A DNA stretch of 49,763 nucleotides. Source: Streptomyces sp. SM11 (GTDB lineage Bacteria > Actinomycetota > Actinomycetes > Streptomycetales > Streptomycetaceae). Shown piece by piece: positions 10,624 through 19,472 of the stretch (position 1 is its first letter; each line of letters begins with the position of its first letter). The stretch spans positions 1-49,763 of the forward strand of contig NZ_NEUE01000200.1 of the NCBI RefSeq assembly GCF_002910905.1, given 5' to 3'. The translations under genes and the position numbers were made by a program. The notes under the pieces were generated by a model that was given only the letters and a program-made list of their open reading frames with translations, was not told the origin of the DNA and made no database searches.

Positions 10624-12663
10624 ATGGCCGGAGGCAGCGCTGCTCCGGGTCCCGGTGAGCCGGGAGTCCGTACGGAGCGGGCTGCCGGCCCGGGACGGAA
10701 GGCACCACGTATGAGCCGTTTCCTGCAGGGCGGCCGGCTGTTCGAGGACCGGACGCCCGGCGGGCCCGTACCGCGGTTGCTGATGCGGTGGGTACGCCGA
10801 CCTTTGCTGCCCGCAGTCCGGTTGTGGCGGCGCAACCTGCAGCTCCGCGTCGTCGCGGGCACTCTGCTGATGTCGATCGGGGTCGTGCTGCTGCTCGGCT
10901 TCGTCGTCATCGGGCAGGTCCGCAACGGCCTGCTCGACGCCAAGGGCAAGGCCGCCCAGACCCAGGCCGCCGGTGGTTTCGCCGCGGCCCAGGAAAAGGC
11001 CAACGCCCCCCTCGCCCCCGATGGGCAGGGGAGCGAGCGCACCGACGGCATGACCGGCAGCACCTCATGGCGCACCGAGCTCGTCGACCAGCTCGCCAGC
11101 GGCGGCAAGAACGCCTTCAACGTGGTGGCGCTCAGCGTGGACTCGGTGACCGAGGGTGCGAGCAGCCGTGCAGCGCGCGGTTCGGGCAGCGTCGAAGCGT
11201 CCAGTGTCCCCGAGCGCCTGCGTCGCGACGTGGCCCAGGGGCAGGGCGCCTTCCAGACGTACTCCCTGATCCGGTACTCGTACGGCAAGGAGTCGCAGCC
11301 GGGGCTCGTCGTCGGCAAACGGCTCCACGACATCGATCAGCACCCCTACGAGCTCTACTACCTCTTCCCGCTCACGCAGGAGGAGAAGTCCCTGACGCTC
11401 GTCAAGACGACCCTGGCGACCGCCGGGCTGTTCGTCGTCGTGCTGCTCGGGGCCATCGCCTGGTTCGTGGTGCGGCAGGTCGTCACACCGGTGCGGATGG
11501 CCGCCGGCATTGCCGAACGGCTCTCCGCCGGCAAGCTCCAGGAACGGATGAAGGTCACCGGCGAGGACGACATCGCCCGGCTCGGCGAGGCCTTCAACAA
11601 GATGGCCCAGAACCTCCAGCTGAAGATTCAGCAGCTGGAGGAGCTCTCCCGGATGCAGCGGCGCTTCGTCTCCGACGTCTCGCACGAGCTGCGGACTCCC
11701 CTGACGACCGTCAGGATGGCCGCCGACGTCATCCACGAGGCGCGTGCCGATTTCGACCCCGTCACCGCGCGCTCCGCCGAGCTGCTGGGCGACCAGCTCG
11801 ACCGGTTCGAGTCGCTGCTCGCCGATCTGCTGGAGATCAGCCGCTTCGACGCGGGTGCCGCGGCCCTGGAGGCCGAGCCGATAGACCTGCGGGCCGTGGT
11901 GCACCGGGTGATCGGCGGCGCCGAGCCGCTCGCCGAGCGCAAGGGCAGCCGGATCCTGGTCATCGGCGACGATCAGCCGGTGATAGCCGAGGCCGACGCC
12001 CGCCGGGTCGAACGCGTCCTGCGCAACCTCGTGGTCAACGCCGTCGAGCACGGTGAGGGCCGGGACGTCGTGGTGCGGATGGGCGTGGCACAGGGCGCGG
12101 TCGCCGTGGCCGTCCGGGACTATGGGGTCGGGCTCAAACCCGGCGAGGCGACCCGGGTCTTCAACCGCTTCTGGCGTGCCGACCCGGCGCGGGCCCGGAC
12201 GACCGGCGGGACGGGTCTTGGCCTGTCGATCGCCGTGGAGGACGCCCGGCTGCACGGCGGCTGGCTCCAGGCCTGGGGCGAGCCGGGCGGCGGCTCCCAG
12301 TTCAGGCTGACCCTGCCGCGTACGGCGGAGGAGCCCCTGCGGGGGTCACCGATACCGTTGGAGCCCGAGGACTCGCGGCGCAACCGGGGGAACCGGGAGC
12401 GTGCGGAGGCCGGTGCGGGCGCGACGGACGACCATCGGCTGATGTCCGTGCCGACCCAGCCAGGGGCGGGCGAGCGTTCGCCGCTGCCCGTGCCCGGTCG
12501 CGGTCCCGCCGTCCGCAACACCGCTCCCTCATCCGTGCATCCCGCCGCGCTGCCCGGCAACGGAGCACGTGTCGTGGCACGTCCGGCCCAGGAGCGCCCC
12601 GGTGGGCGCGTGGGCAGGGATGTACAGAATCCCGACCTGGAGGACACCACTCGTGGGTACTGA
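10624..12663 (+). CDS. mtrB: sensor histidine kinase MtrB
   Basis: Membrane sensor kinase partner of MtrA, 679 residues. Transmembrane helix 1 is at about 76-98, followed by an extracellular sensor region (about 100-255), transmembrane helix 2 (about 263-287) and a HAMP domain. The H-box SDVSHELRTPL has the phosphorylated His354. ATPase motifs follow: N-box RNLVVNAVEHGEG, G1 RDYGVGL and G2 TGGTGLGLS. A tail of about 105 residues after the kinase core is rich in Pro, Gly and Arg and probably disordered. The start at 10624 leaves 1 nt after mtrA. An ATG at 10711, with GGAAGG upstream, would remove 29 residues and is possible. The 3' end overlaps the lpqB GTG start by 11 nt. Confidence 0.95.
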   Translation: MAGGSAAPGPGEPGVRTERAAGPGRKAPRMSRFLQGGRLFEDRTPGGPVPRLLMRWVRRPLLPAVRLWRRNLQLRVVAGTLLMSIGVVLLLGFVVIGQVRNGLLDAKGKAAQTQAAGGFAAAQEKANAPLAPDGQGSERTDGMTGSTSWRTELVDQLASGGKNAFNVVALSVDSVTEGASSRAARGSGSVEASSVPERLRRDVAQGQGAFQTYSLIRYSYGKESQPGLVVGKRLHDIDQHPYELYYLFPLTQEEKSLTLVKTTLATAGLFVVVLLGAIAWFVVRQVVTPVRMAAGIAERLSAGKLQERMKVTGEDDIARLGEAFNKMAQNLQLKIQQLEELSRMQRRFVSDVSHELRTPLTTVRMAADVIHEARADFDPVTARSAELLGDQLDRFESLLADLLEISRFDAGAAALEAEPIDLRAVVHRVIGGAEPLAERKGSRILVIGDDQPVIAEADARRVERVLRNLVVNAVEHGEGRDVVVRMGVAQGAVAVAVRDYGVGLKPGEATRVFNRFWRADPARARTTGGTGLGLSIAVEDARLHGGWLQAWGEPGGGSQFRLTLPRTAEEPLRGSPIPLEPEDSRRNRGNRERAEAGAGATDDHRLMSVPTQPGAGERSPLPVPGRGPAVRNTAPSSVHPAALPGNGARVVARPAQERPGGRVGRDVQNPDLEDTTRGY

Positions 12664-14524
12664 GCGCCGTCCGGGCGGCCGCGGACGGGCGGTGCGGATG
12701 TCCGCGCTGCTGGGCTGCGGCGCCTTCGTGCTGGCCGGGTGCGGCTCGATGCCGGTGACCGGGGACGTCAAGGCGGTCGGCGCCTCGCAGCCCGGGGACT
12801 CCCAGGTGCAGGTGTACGCGGTGGCGCCCCGGGAAGGCGCGCCGCCCAGTGAGATCGTCGACGGCTTCCTGGAGTCGATGACCAGCGACGATCCCGCGTT
12901 CGCGACCACTCGGAAGTATCTGAGCGCGGCCGCCCGGAGCACCTGGCAGCCGAGCGGTGGCATCACGGTGCTCGCGCAGGCTCCCAACCGCAGCGGTCCC
13001 CTGCTCCACGACGAGGCCGACCGGGCCACCCGGGACAGGGAGACGACCTACACGCTGACCGGTGAGAAGGTGGCGGCGGTCGATTCCCAGAGCTCCTACC
13101 GGCCGCTCGCGCCCACCGGCTATTCCCAGACCCTGCACCTGGAGTTGGAGGAGGCGGACGGGAAGCAGGAGTGGCGCATCGACGTCGTGCCGGACGGTCT
13201 GGTCCTCGGGCAGTCCGACTTCAAGCGGCTCTACCGCTCCGTGAACAAGTACTACTTCGCCACCGGGCGGACGAACGGCCGGTTGACGCTCGTCGCGGAC
13301 CCCGTCTACGTACGCAACCGTACGGATCCGGTCACGCGCATGGACACCGCGGCTCAGACCGTCAGGACGCTGCTCGCCGGGCCGACGAACTGGCTGCGGC
13401 CCGTGGTCGACTCCCGGTTCCCGACGGGGACCACGCTGGGCAAGGACGTCATCGCGCTGGCGCCGGACGATCAGAACGTCCTGAAGGTGCGGCTCAACGG
13501 GAAGGCCGACAAGGCGGGGCGGAGCGCCTGCCGGATGATGGCCGCTCAGGTGCTGTTCACGCTGCAGGACCTGACCTCGGCACGGGTCGAGCGGGTGGAG
13601 CTGGAGGGTGGCAAGGGGCAGCTCTGCGCGCTGGACTCCGGTGACGCGCGGGAGTTCTCCGCCGACCACGGTTCCGACGGGGACGACAGCCAGTACTTCA
13701 TCAACGAGAAGGGCCAGGTGGAGCGGATTCCCGGCGCCACCGACGGCACCGGAACGCCCGAGCCCGTGACCGGCCCGCTCGGTGCGGGCGCCGTCCCGAT
13801 GGGTGCCGTCGGGGTGGCCCGGGACGAACAGCGGGCAGCCGCGGTCTCCGCCGACGGGCAGCACCTCTACGTGTCCTCCCTGGAGACGGAGGGCGAACTG
13901 GCCGAACCCCTCGTCAGCAGTGAGGGGAAGAAGGCCGCCGACCGGCTGTCGTCGCCGAGCTGGGACGGCCGCGGCGACCTGTGGGTCGCCGACCGCGATT
14001 CGGCCGGTTCCAGGCTGCTGCGGCTGGCCGGGGGAGCGGGCGAGCCGCAGGAGGTCCGGGTGCCGGGCCTCGACGGCGCCAGGATCGAGGAACTGCGGAT
14101 GTCCGCGGACGGGGTGCGGATCGCTCTGCTGCTGACGAAGGACGGCCATACGACGCTGAAGATCGGCCGGGTCGAGCGCCGGGGGTCCTCCGTGGCGCCC
14201 GAGATTTCGGTCGAGGACCTGCGCCAGTCCGCACCGCAGCTCGCGGACGTGACAGCCATTTCCTGGTCGGGACGCAGCCGTCTGGTGGTGGTCGGCAAGG
14301 AGGAGGGCGGTGTCCAGCAGGTGCGCTACGTGCAGGCGGACGGCTCCACGTCGGCCTCCGGGGCGCTGCCCGGGGTGAATCAGGTCCAGTCGGTCGCAGC
14401 GGCGGACGACGAGCTGCTTCCGCTGATGGCGGAGACCGTCGACGACGGCATAGTGAAGCTCTCGCCGGGTGACAACTGGCAGACGGTTCTCAAGCAGGGC
14501 ACGTCGTTGGTCTACCCCGGCTGA
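12653..14524 (+). CDS. lpqB: lipoprotein LpqB
   Basis: Exported lipoprotein that partners the MtrAB system in actinobacteria, where it modulates MtrA phosphorylation and envelope homeostasis. 623 residues from the GTG at 12653, with GGAGG about 10 nt upstream. The signal peptide has an Arg-rich n-region, a hydrophobic core and the lipobox LAGC with lipidated Cys30. A GerMN-type domain (about 205-340, including PVYVRNRTDPV and RTLLAGPTNWL) is followed by a C-terminal beta-propeller-like LpqB domain. The start overlaps the mtrB end by 11 nt, indicating translational coupling within mtrA-mtrB-lpqB. Confidence 0.95.
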   Translation: MGTERRPGGRGRAVRMSALLGCGAFVLAGCGSMPVTGDVKAVGASQPGDSQVQVYAVAPREGAPPSEIVDGFLESMTSDDPAFATTRKYLSAAARSTWQPSGGITVLAQAPNRSGPLLHDEADRATRDRETTYTLTGEKVAAVDSQSSYRPLAPTGYSQTLHLELEEADGKQEWRIDVVPDGLVLGQSDFKRLYRSVNKYYFATGRTNGRLTLVADPVYVRNRTDPVTRMDTAAQTVRTLLAGPTNWLRPVVDSRFPTGTTLGKDVIALAPDDQNVLKVRLNGKADKAGRSACRMMAAQVLFTLQDLTSARVERVELEGGKGQLCALDSGDAREFSADHGSDGDDSQYFINEKGQVERIPGATDGTGTPEPVTGPLGAGAVPMGAVGVARDEQRAAAVSADGQHLYVSSLETEGELAEPLVSSEGKKAADRLSSPSWDGRGDLWVADRDSAGSRLLRLAGGAGEPQEVRVPGLDGARIEELRMSADGVRIALLLTKDGHTTLKIGRVERRGSSVAPEISVEDLRQSAPQLADVTAISWSGRSRLVVVGKEEGGVQQVRYVQADGSTSASGALPGVNQVQSVAAADDELLPLMAETVDDGIVKLSPGDNWQTVLKQGTSLVYPG

Positions 14525-14608
14525 TCCGGGGGCCGGCCGGGCTCCGCCGGGCGCCCAGGGTTTTCCACAGGGGTGGTCCGTTCTCCGCGGGCCCGGCACA
14601 GTGACGCC

Positions 14609-15352
14609 ATGCGGAACGCGTGGCACGAGCTGTCCGGTCTGCTCCTGCCGGTGGCCTGCGCCGGCTGCGGCAGGCCGCGTACCGAGCTGTGCGCGGCCTG
14701 CGGGGCCGCGTTGCACGGTGCGCCGGCCCGCCGGGTCCGGCCCTCACCCCGGCCGCCGGGGCTTCCGGCGGTGTATGCGGCCGCGCCGTACGAGAACGCC
14801 GTACGCGCGGTTCTGCTGGCCCACAAGGAGCGCGGGGCACTAGGGCTGGCAGGGGCGCTCGGACGGGCCCTGGCGGGTTGTGTACGGGCCGGGACGGGGT
14901 GGCCGGGTGGTGCGGGCCCCCTGCTGCTGGTTCCCGTGCCCTCCTCGCGCTCCTCGACCGCGGCACGCGGCCACGACCCGGTGCGCAGGATCGCCGCCAC
15001 GGCCGCGCGGGACCTGCGGCGCCTGGGCCTGTCGGCCCAGGTGTTTCCGCTGCTGCGGCAGCGGCGCGCGGTCGCCGACCAGTCGGGGCTCGGGGCGCGG
15101 CAGCGGCGGGCGAATCTGGCCGGCGCGCTGGAGCTCACGGCAGCGGGAGAGCGGCTGGTCCGGCACGGACTCCTCCAGCACGGCAGGGTGATCCTGGTCG
15201 ACGATCTGTTGACGACAGGATCGACGCTGGCGGAGGCGGCACGAGCTGTCGGGGAGGTGCGCGGCACCGTTCGGGAGCCCTCTGCGCACGGAGGGTGCCG
15301 GGCGGCGGTCGTCGCGGCCTCTCCCTCCGCCTTCGAAATAAACCGGAACTGA
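14609..15352 (+). CDS. ComF-family phosphoribosyltransferase
   Basis: 247-residue protein with a four-cysteine zinc site at the N terminus (Cys17, Cys20, Cys28, Cys31) and a type I phosphoribosyltransferase domain. The PRPP-binding loop is VDDLLTTGST (197-206). This is the standard ComF/GntX architecture. ComF is needed for DNA uptake in competent bacteria, but its biochemical substrate is not known, and actinobacteria keep the gene next to hpf regardless of competence. The ATG at 14609 was chosen because it places the zinc site at the usual distance from the start. It lies 84 nt after lpqB and may belong to the same transcript. Confidence 0.9.
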   Translation: MRNAWHELSGLLLPVACAGCGRPRTELCAACGAALHGAPARRVRPSPRPPGLPAVYAAAPYENAVRAVLLAHKERGALGLAGALGRALAGCVRAGTGWPGGAGPLLLVPVPSSRSSTAARGHDPVRRIAATAARDLRRLGLSAQVFPLLRQRRAVADQSGLGARQRRANLAGALELTAAGERLVRHGLLQHGRVILVDDLLTTGSTLAEAARAVGEVRGTVREPSAHGGCRAAVVAASPSAFEINRN

Positions 15353-15358
15353 CCGAGA

Positions 15359-15376
15359 ACCTGCATCGTTGCAGGT
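15359..15376 (+). terminator. short hairpin after comF
   Basis: Perfect 7-bp stem ACCTGCA/TGCAGGT with a TCGT loop, 6 nt after the comF stop. It may be a weak terminator or part of the hpf leader. No T-tract follows. Confidence 0.4.
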
Positions 15377-15678
15377 AATGAGAGGGCAATACCCCCTGAA
15401 CGGAGGTACGTGTCAGTAGCGGGTGCCGAGACCCTGGTGTGCAGGCTATGTTCGGTTGTGAGGAACGGTGAATGCCGGACCTCGATGAATGCACCATCAG
15501 GTTTCGGGCAGGTAACTCACCGGTAGGAGAAGCACGCAAAGTCGGTGGGGTTGCGACCCTTCCGGCGGGGGAGGAGGAGGCGAAAGCCACCGAGTCCGAG
15601 GCCCTGGTGATCTCCGGGGCCTGGTGCAAAGGGAGACGCTCCGCCGCTGAGCGGGGCGATCCGGGAACGGAGTTCTGC
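15377..15678 (+). promoter_or_regulatory. hpf upstream region
   Basis: About 300 bp before the hpf start. It has lower GC than coding DNA, and the in-frame extension of hpf from 15472 has a mixed third-codon-position composition and no resemblance to known HPF N termini. I read it as promoter and leader. HPF genes are usually stress- or stationary-phase-controlled, but I could not fix a sigma-factor motif. Confidence 0.45.
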
Positions 15679-16368
15679 GTGGACATCGTCGTCAAGGGCC
15701 GCAAGACCGAGGTGCCCGAGCGGTTCCGCAAGCACGTGGCCGAGAAGCTGAAGCTGGACAAGATCCAGAAGTTCGACGGCAAGGTGATCAGCCTCGACGT
15801 CGAGGTGTCCAAGGAGCCGAATCCCCGTCAGGCCGACCGTTCCGACCGGGTGGAGATCACGCTCCGCTCCCGGGGACCGGTCATCCGGGCGGAAGCGGCG
15901 GCGGGCGACCCCTACGCAGCGCTCGACCTGGCCACCGGAAAGCTGGAGGCCCGGCTGCGCAAGCAGCACGACAAGCGTTACAGCCGCCGTGGCAACGGCC
16001 GCCTGTCGGCTGCCGAGGTCGGGGACGTGGTCCCCGGCGTCGCTTCGTTCGACGAGGACGGTGAGCTGGTCGGCGACCAGCCGTCGGCGCCCGTCCCCAC
16101 CACGAAGATCGGCTCGCTCGAAGTACAGGGCGAAGGGCCGCTCGTGATGCGCGAGAAGACCCACACCGCCGCACCCATGTCGCTCGACCAGGCGCTCTAC
16201 GAGATGGAACTGGTCGGCCACGACTTCTACTTGTTCGTCGACTCCGAGACGAAGGAGCCCAGCGTCGTCTACCGGCGACACGCCTACGACTACGGCGTCA
16301 TCCACCTGAGGACCGACCCGCTCGCCGCGGACGAAGCAGGCGGCGCGGGCGGTGCGCTCGGCGGCTGA
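15679..16368 (+). CDS. hpf: long-form ribosome hibernation-promoting factor
   Basis: Long HPF of 229 residues that dimerises 70S ribosomes into inactive 100S particles in stationary phase or stress. An S30AE/RaiA N-terminal domain (about 1-100, starting [18 protein letters not shown]) is joined by a linker to the C-terminal dimerisation domain (about 170-222, with [14 protein letters not shown] and [15 protein letters not shown]). The GTG at 15679 was chosen because the conserved domain begins at residue 2, GGAACGGAG lies just upstream, and upstream codons lose the normal third-position GC bias. A start at 15472 (298 residues) is the longest open frame but is unlikely. Followed by a terminator hairpin. 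Confidence 0.94.
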   Translation: MDIVVKGRKTEVPERFRKHVAEKLKLDKIQKFDGKVISLDVEVSKEPNPRQADRSDRVEITLRSRGPVIRAEAAAGDPYAALDLATGKLEARLRKQHDKRYSRRGNGRLSAAEVGDVVPGVASFDEDGELVGDQPSAPVPTTKIGSLEVQGEGPLVMREKTHTAAPMSLDQALYEMELVGHDFYLFVDSETKEPSVVYRRHAYDYGVIHLRTDPLAADEAGGAGGALGG

Positions 16369-16381
16369 GGCCGGATCGTCG

Positions 16382-16417
16382 GGTCCCCCGGGGCGCTTTC
16401 GCGCCACCGGGGGCACC
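16382..16417 (+). terminator. terminator after hpf
   Basis: GC-rich hairpin with arms starting GGTCCCCCGGGGCGC and GCGCCACCGGGGGCACC around a TTTC loop, with two single-base bulges. It lies 13 nt after the hpf stop and separates hpf from the response regulator gene. Confidence 0.7.
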
Positions 16418-16549
16418 TGTGCACGGGCGCAGGAACACCATGCCGGGGCCCGGGCATGGAATCATGGCGGCCCGAGCCAATCGGTGTTCTGTGAGGTGCC
16501 GTTGGCGAACGACCGACACATCAGGCCGTGGCCTTCAGGGGGAGGAACG

Positions 16550-17305
16550 ATGGCGGACACCTTCGGGCCCGTGCGCGAGGCGAACGACTCCGACGACGAC
16601 ACCGGTGCGTATACCGGCACGGACGCGGACGCCGCTTCACGCAAGGAACCCATCAGGGTCCTCGTGGTCGATGACCACGCGCTCTTCCGCAGGGGTCTGG
16701 AGATCGTCCTCGCGCAGGAGGAGGACATCCAGGTCGTCGGCGAGGCCGGGGACGGCTCCGAGGCGGTCGACAAGGCTGCCGACCTGCTGCCCGACATCGT
16801 TCTGATGGATGTCCGGATGCCCAAGCGCGGCGGCATCGAGGCCTGCACCGCCATCAAGGAGGTGGCTCCCAGCGCGAAGATCATCATGCTGACGATCAGC
16901 GACGAGGAGGCCGACCTCTACGAGGCGATCAAGGCTGGCGCGACCGGATATCTCCTCAAGGAGATTTCCACCGACGAGGTCGCCACGGCCATTCGCGCGG
17001 TTGCCGACGGGCAGTCCCAGATCAGCCCCTCCATGGCCTCCAAGCTGCTCACCGAGTTCAAATCGATGATCCAGCGCACCGACGAGCGGCGGCTCGTTCC
17101 GGCGCCCCGGCTCACCGAACGCGAGCTCGAAGTGCTGAAACTCGTGGCGACCGGCATGAACAACCGGGATATCGCCAAGGAGTTGTTCATCTCCGAGAAC
17201 ACGGTGAAGAACCACGTCCGCAATATTCTGGAGAAACTGCAGCTGCACTCCCGGATGGAAGCCGTGGTCTACGCCATGCGCGAGAAGATCCTGGAGATCA
17301 GGTAG
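16550..17305 (+). CDS. orphan NarL/LuxR-family response regulator
   Basis: 251-residue response regulator. An acidic N-terminal extension of about 34 residues precedes a receiver domain with [11 protein letters not shown], phosphoacceptor Asp87 in [11 protein letters not shown], the conserved Thr of MLTISDEE and the Lys of YLLKE. A LuxR/GerE-type helix-turn-helix follows ([18 protein letters not shown], then [15 protein letters not shown]). The ATG at 16550 has GGGGGAGG about 6 nt upstream. No histidine kinase is encoded next to it, so it is an orphan regulator in this window and its input is unknown. It is insulated from hpf by a terminator and converges with the YcaQ-like gene. Confidence 0.93.
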   Translation: MADTFGPVREANDSDDDTGAYTGTDADAASRKEPIRVLVVDDHALFRRGLEIVLAQEEDIQVVGEAGDGSEAVDKAADLLPDIVLMDVRMPKRGGIEACTAIKEVAPSAKIIMLTISDEEADLYEAIKAGATGYLLKEISTDEVATAIRAVADGQSQISPSMASKLLTEFKSMIQRTDERRLVPAPRLTERELEVLKLVATGMNNRDIAKELFISENTVKNHVRNILEKLQLHSRMEAVVYAMREKILEIR

Positions 17306-17331
17306 CGGACGGCCCGGCTCCCGCTCCGGTC

Positions 17332-17379
17332 CCGGTCAGCGGTAGCCGGTCGGCGTCAGCGGCAGCCGGTCAGCGGTAG
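17332..17379. repeat. triplicated 14-bp motif at convergent gene ends
   Basis: CCGGTCAGCGGTAG occurs at 17332-17345 and identically at 17366-17379, with a diverged copy (GTCAGCGGCAG) at 17355-17365 between them. The last copy contains the stop codon of the minus-strand YcaQ-like gene. It looks like local duplication of that gene's 3' end. Confidence 0.7.
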
Positions 17380-18557
17380 GCGCGCTGGAGCGCGTGGCCG
17401 ATTTCCGTCCTGAGCGGCTCGCGCAGCTCCGGGGCGTCCACCCGGTCCACCCGGATGTCCGTGCAGCCCACCCAGGCCGCCGCCTCCACCAGGGCCTCGG
17501 CCATCGGGACCACTGCCTTCGGGCCCGCCAGCGATGCCTGTCGGGCGACCAGCGTGGTGCCCTCGCGCGCCGGGTCGACCCGACCCTGGAGCTTTCCGCC
17601 CGCCAGCAACGGCATCGCGAAGTAGCCGTGGATCCGCTTCTGCTTGGGCACGTAGGCCTCCAGCCGGTGCGTGAAGTCGAAGATCCGTTCCGTGCGAGCC
17701 CGCTCCCAGATCAGGGAGTCGAACGGCGACAACAGCGTCGTACGGTGGCGTCCGCGCGCCTCCTTCGCCAGGGCGTCCGGGTCCGCCCAGGCCGGCTTCG
17801 CCCAGCCCTCCACCACGACCGGGACCAGCCCCGAGTCCGCCACCACGGCGTCGAACTCCTCGCCCCTCAGCCGGTGGTAGTCCGCGATGTCGCTGCGGGT
17901 GCCGACGCCCAGCGACTTGCCCGCCAGCGCGACCAGCCGCCTCCGGCACTCGGCGTCGCTCAGCTCGTCGTGCAGCAGGGCATCCGGAATGGCGCGCTCG
18001 GCCAGGTCATAGACCCGCTTCCAGCCGCGTCGCTCGGTGCACACCACCTCGCCGTACATCAGGGCCCGCTCGACGGCGACCTTGGACGCCGACCAGTCCC
18101 ACCACTCGCCGCCGTTCTTCGCGCCGCCCAGCTCGGTCGCCGTCAGCGGCCCCTCGTCACGCAGCTGCTTGATCACGGTGTCGTACGAGCCGTCGGGCAG
18201 ATCGTGGTGCCAGTGGGGGCGGGAGCGGTAGGCGCGGCGGCGGAACGCGAAGTGCGGCCACTCCTCGACGGGCAGGATGCACGCGGCGTGCGACCAGTAC
18301 TCGAAGGTCCGGCCGCCCGACCAGTAGGCGTCCTCCACCGTCCGGCGGCTCACCGGGCCGAGCCGGGCGTAGGGGATCAGCTCGTGCGAGCGGGCCAGCA
18401 CCGAGATCGTGTCCAGCTGGACGGCGCCGAGGTGGCGCAGCACCCCGGGCACCCCCGCCCGGCGGTCCGGAGCCCCCAGGAAGCCCTGGGCGCGCAGCGC
18501 GATGCGGCGGGCATGGTCGGCGGAGAGTTCGACTGCGGGAGGAGGCACAGGCGTCAT
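17370..18557 (-). CDS. YcaQ-like DNA glycosylase (HTH_42 family)
   Basis: 395-residue protein of the winged-helix HTH_42 superfamily, which includes AlkZ and YcaQ/AlkX glycosylases that unhook bulky or crosslinked DNA adducts. It carries QLD at residues 47-49 (in LGAVQLDTISVL). This matches the Q-hydrophobic-D motif described for YcaQ-type enzymes rather than the Q-x-Q motif of AlkZ. Further family segments are FEYWSHAACILP and RERG-type basic stretches, plus LLSPFDSLIWERAR near the C terminus. The ATG at 18557 was preferred over one 24 nt upstream because the family N terminus begins here. Convergent with the response regulator gene. Its biological substrate is inferred, not shown. Confidence 0.9.
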   Translation of the reverse strand: MTPVPPPAVELSADHARRIALRAQGFLGAPDRRAGVPGVLRHLGAVQLDTISVLARSHELIPYARLGPVSRRTVEDAYWSGGRTFEYWSHAACILPVEEWPHFAFRRRAYRSRPHWHHDLPDGSYDTVIKQLRDEGPLTATELGGAKNGGEWWDWSASKVAVERALMYGEVVCTERRGWKRVYDLAERAIPDALLHDELSDAECRRRLVALAGKSLGVGTRSDIADYHRLRGEEFDAVVADSGLVPVVVEGWAKPAWADPDALAKEARGRHRTTLLSPFDSLIWERARTERIFDFTHRLEAYVPKQKRIHGYFAMPLLAGGKLQGRVDPAREGTTLVARQASLAGPKAVVPMAEALVEAAAWVGCTDIRVDRVDAPELREPLRTEIGHALQRAYR

Positions 18558-18632
18558 ACGGGGAACCCTAGACGGCGCCACTGACAGTCCGGCCTCGGAT
18601 TCCGCCCGCCGATCACGCGGTCATCGTCCGGA

Positions 18633-19232
18633 TTACGGGGTTCCGCCGGACCGCGGGGCACGGCGCTCGGGGACGTACGGGTCGGTGCTCGCGAGCCCCA
18701 GGTCGGACGGGATCAAAGCCGCCGTCCAGGCGTCGCACCGCACCCCCTTGTTCAGCAGCCCGGACCGCTGCTCGCCCTCCAGCCGGAACCCCGCCCGCAG
18801 GGCGACGGCCCGCGAGCCCAGGTTGCCGATCTCGGCCCGCCACTCCAGCCGGTCCGCCCCGAGCGAGGTGAAGGCCCAGCGGGCGGAGCCGAGCACCGCC
18901 TCGGTGACGTATCCGCGGCCTCGGTGCTCCCTGGTGGACCAGTAGCCCACCTCGTACGTCCCGGGCCGGCTGCGGCGGTCGATGCCGAGCGCCCCGACGA
19001 GCGCCCCGGTCTCCGTCAGGACCAGGGCGAAGCCGTACGAGGAGTCGTCCTGCCAGCCCGCCGGGGAGAGCTTCGTGGTGAACAGTTCCGCGTCGGTGAG
19101 GCGGTACGGGGAGGGGATCACCGTCCAGCGCTGGATGTCCGGGTCCTGGCAGGCGGCGTGCACCCGGTACGTGTCCTGCGGGCCGAAGGGCCGCAGGAGC
19201 AGTCGTTCCGTGGTGAGAGTGATCGGCTCCAT
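18633..19232 (-). CDS. GNAT-family N-acetyltransferase (RimJ/RimL-like)
   Basis: 199-residue acetyltransferase of the GNAT_3/RimJ-RimL type, expected to transfer an acetyl group from acetyl-CoA to an amine. The N terminus [11 protein letters not shown] is typical. The acetyl-CoA pyrophosphate-binding loop is [12 protein letters not shown] (102-113), and the conserved [18 protein letters not shown] segment follows. The substrate cannot be inferred. The last 15 or so residues are Arg/Pro-rich and poorly conserved. The ATG at 19232 is the start that gives the family N terminus. It faces secA across a 240-bp divergent region. Confidence 0.88.
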   Translation of the reverse strand: MEPITLTTERLLLRPFGPQDTYRVHAACQDPDIQRWTVIPSPYRLTDAELFTTKLSPAGWQDDSSYGFALVLTETGALVGALGIDRRSRPGTYEVGYWSTREHRGRGYVTEAVLGSARWAFTSLGADRLEWRAEIGNLGSRAVALRAGFRLEGEQRSGLLNKGVRCDAWTAALIPSDLGLASTDPYVPERRAPRSGGTP

Positions 19233-19472
19233 GGACCGATTCTCGTGACCCCGCTCCCGCGATGCGAGCACTTTTCGGGCTTCCCGGCACCTTCCGTGCG
19301 TTTGGACCGTTGTCCTATGAGGGTGCGGCGAGGTCCACGCGACGGCAGCCCTCCCGACGCGGTGGTGTCCTCGCTTACGATGGCCGTTGCGGTGGGGCCC
19401 ACCTGCCGTGCCCGCGCCAGAGTCCATTACACGACCCAGTGCCAGGCCCGACCGGCAAGGAGACCAGCCTCA
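19233..19472. promoter_or_regulatory. divergent region GNAT / secA
   Basis: 240 bp between the GNAT start (minus) and the secA GTG (plus). It must hold the secA promoter and 5' leader. An AAGGAG ribosome-binding site lies at 19457-19462. I see no clear promoter consensus or leader structure. Confidence 0.5.

Noticed and set aside
15472..15678. N-terminal extension of hpf by 69 residues
   Set aside because: Third-position composition is not coding-like, and the conserved domain starts at the GTG at 15679.
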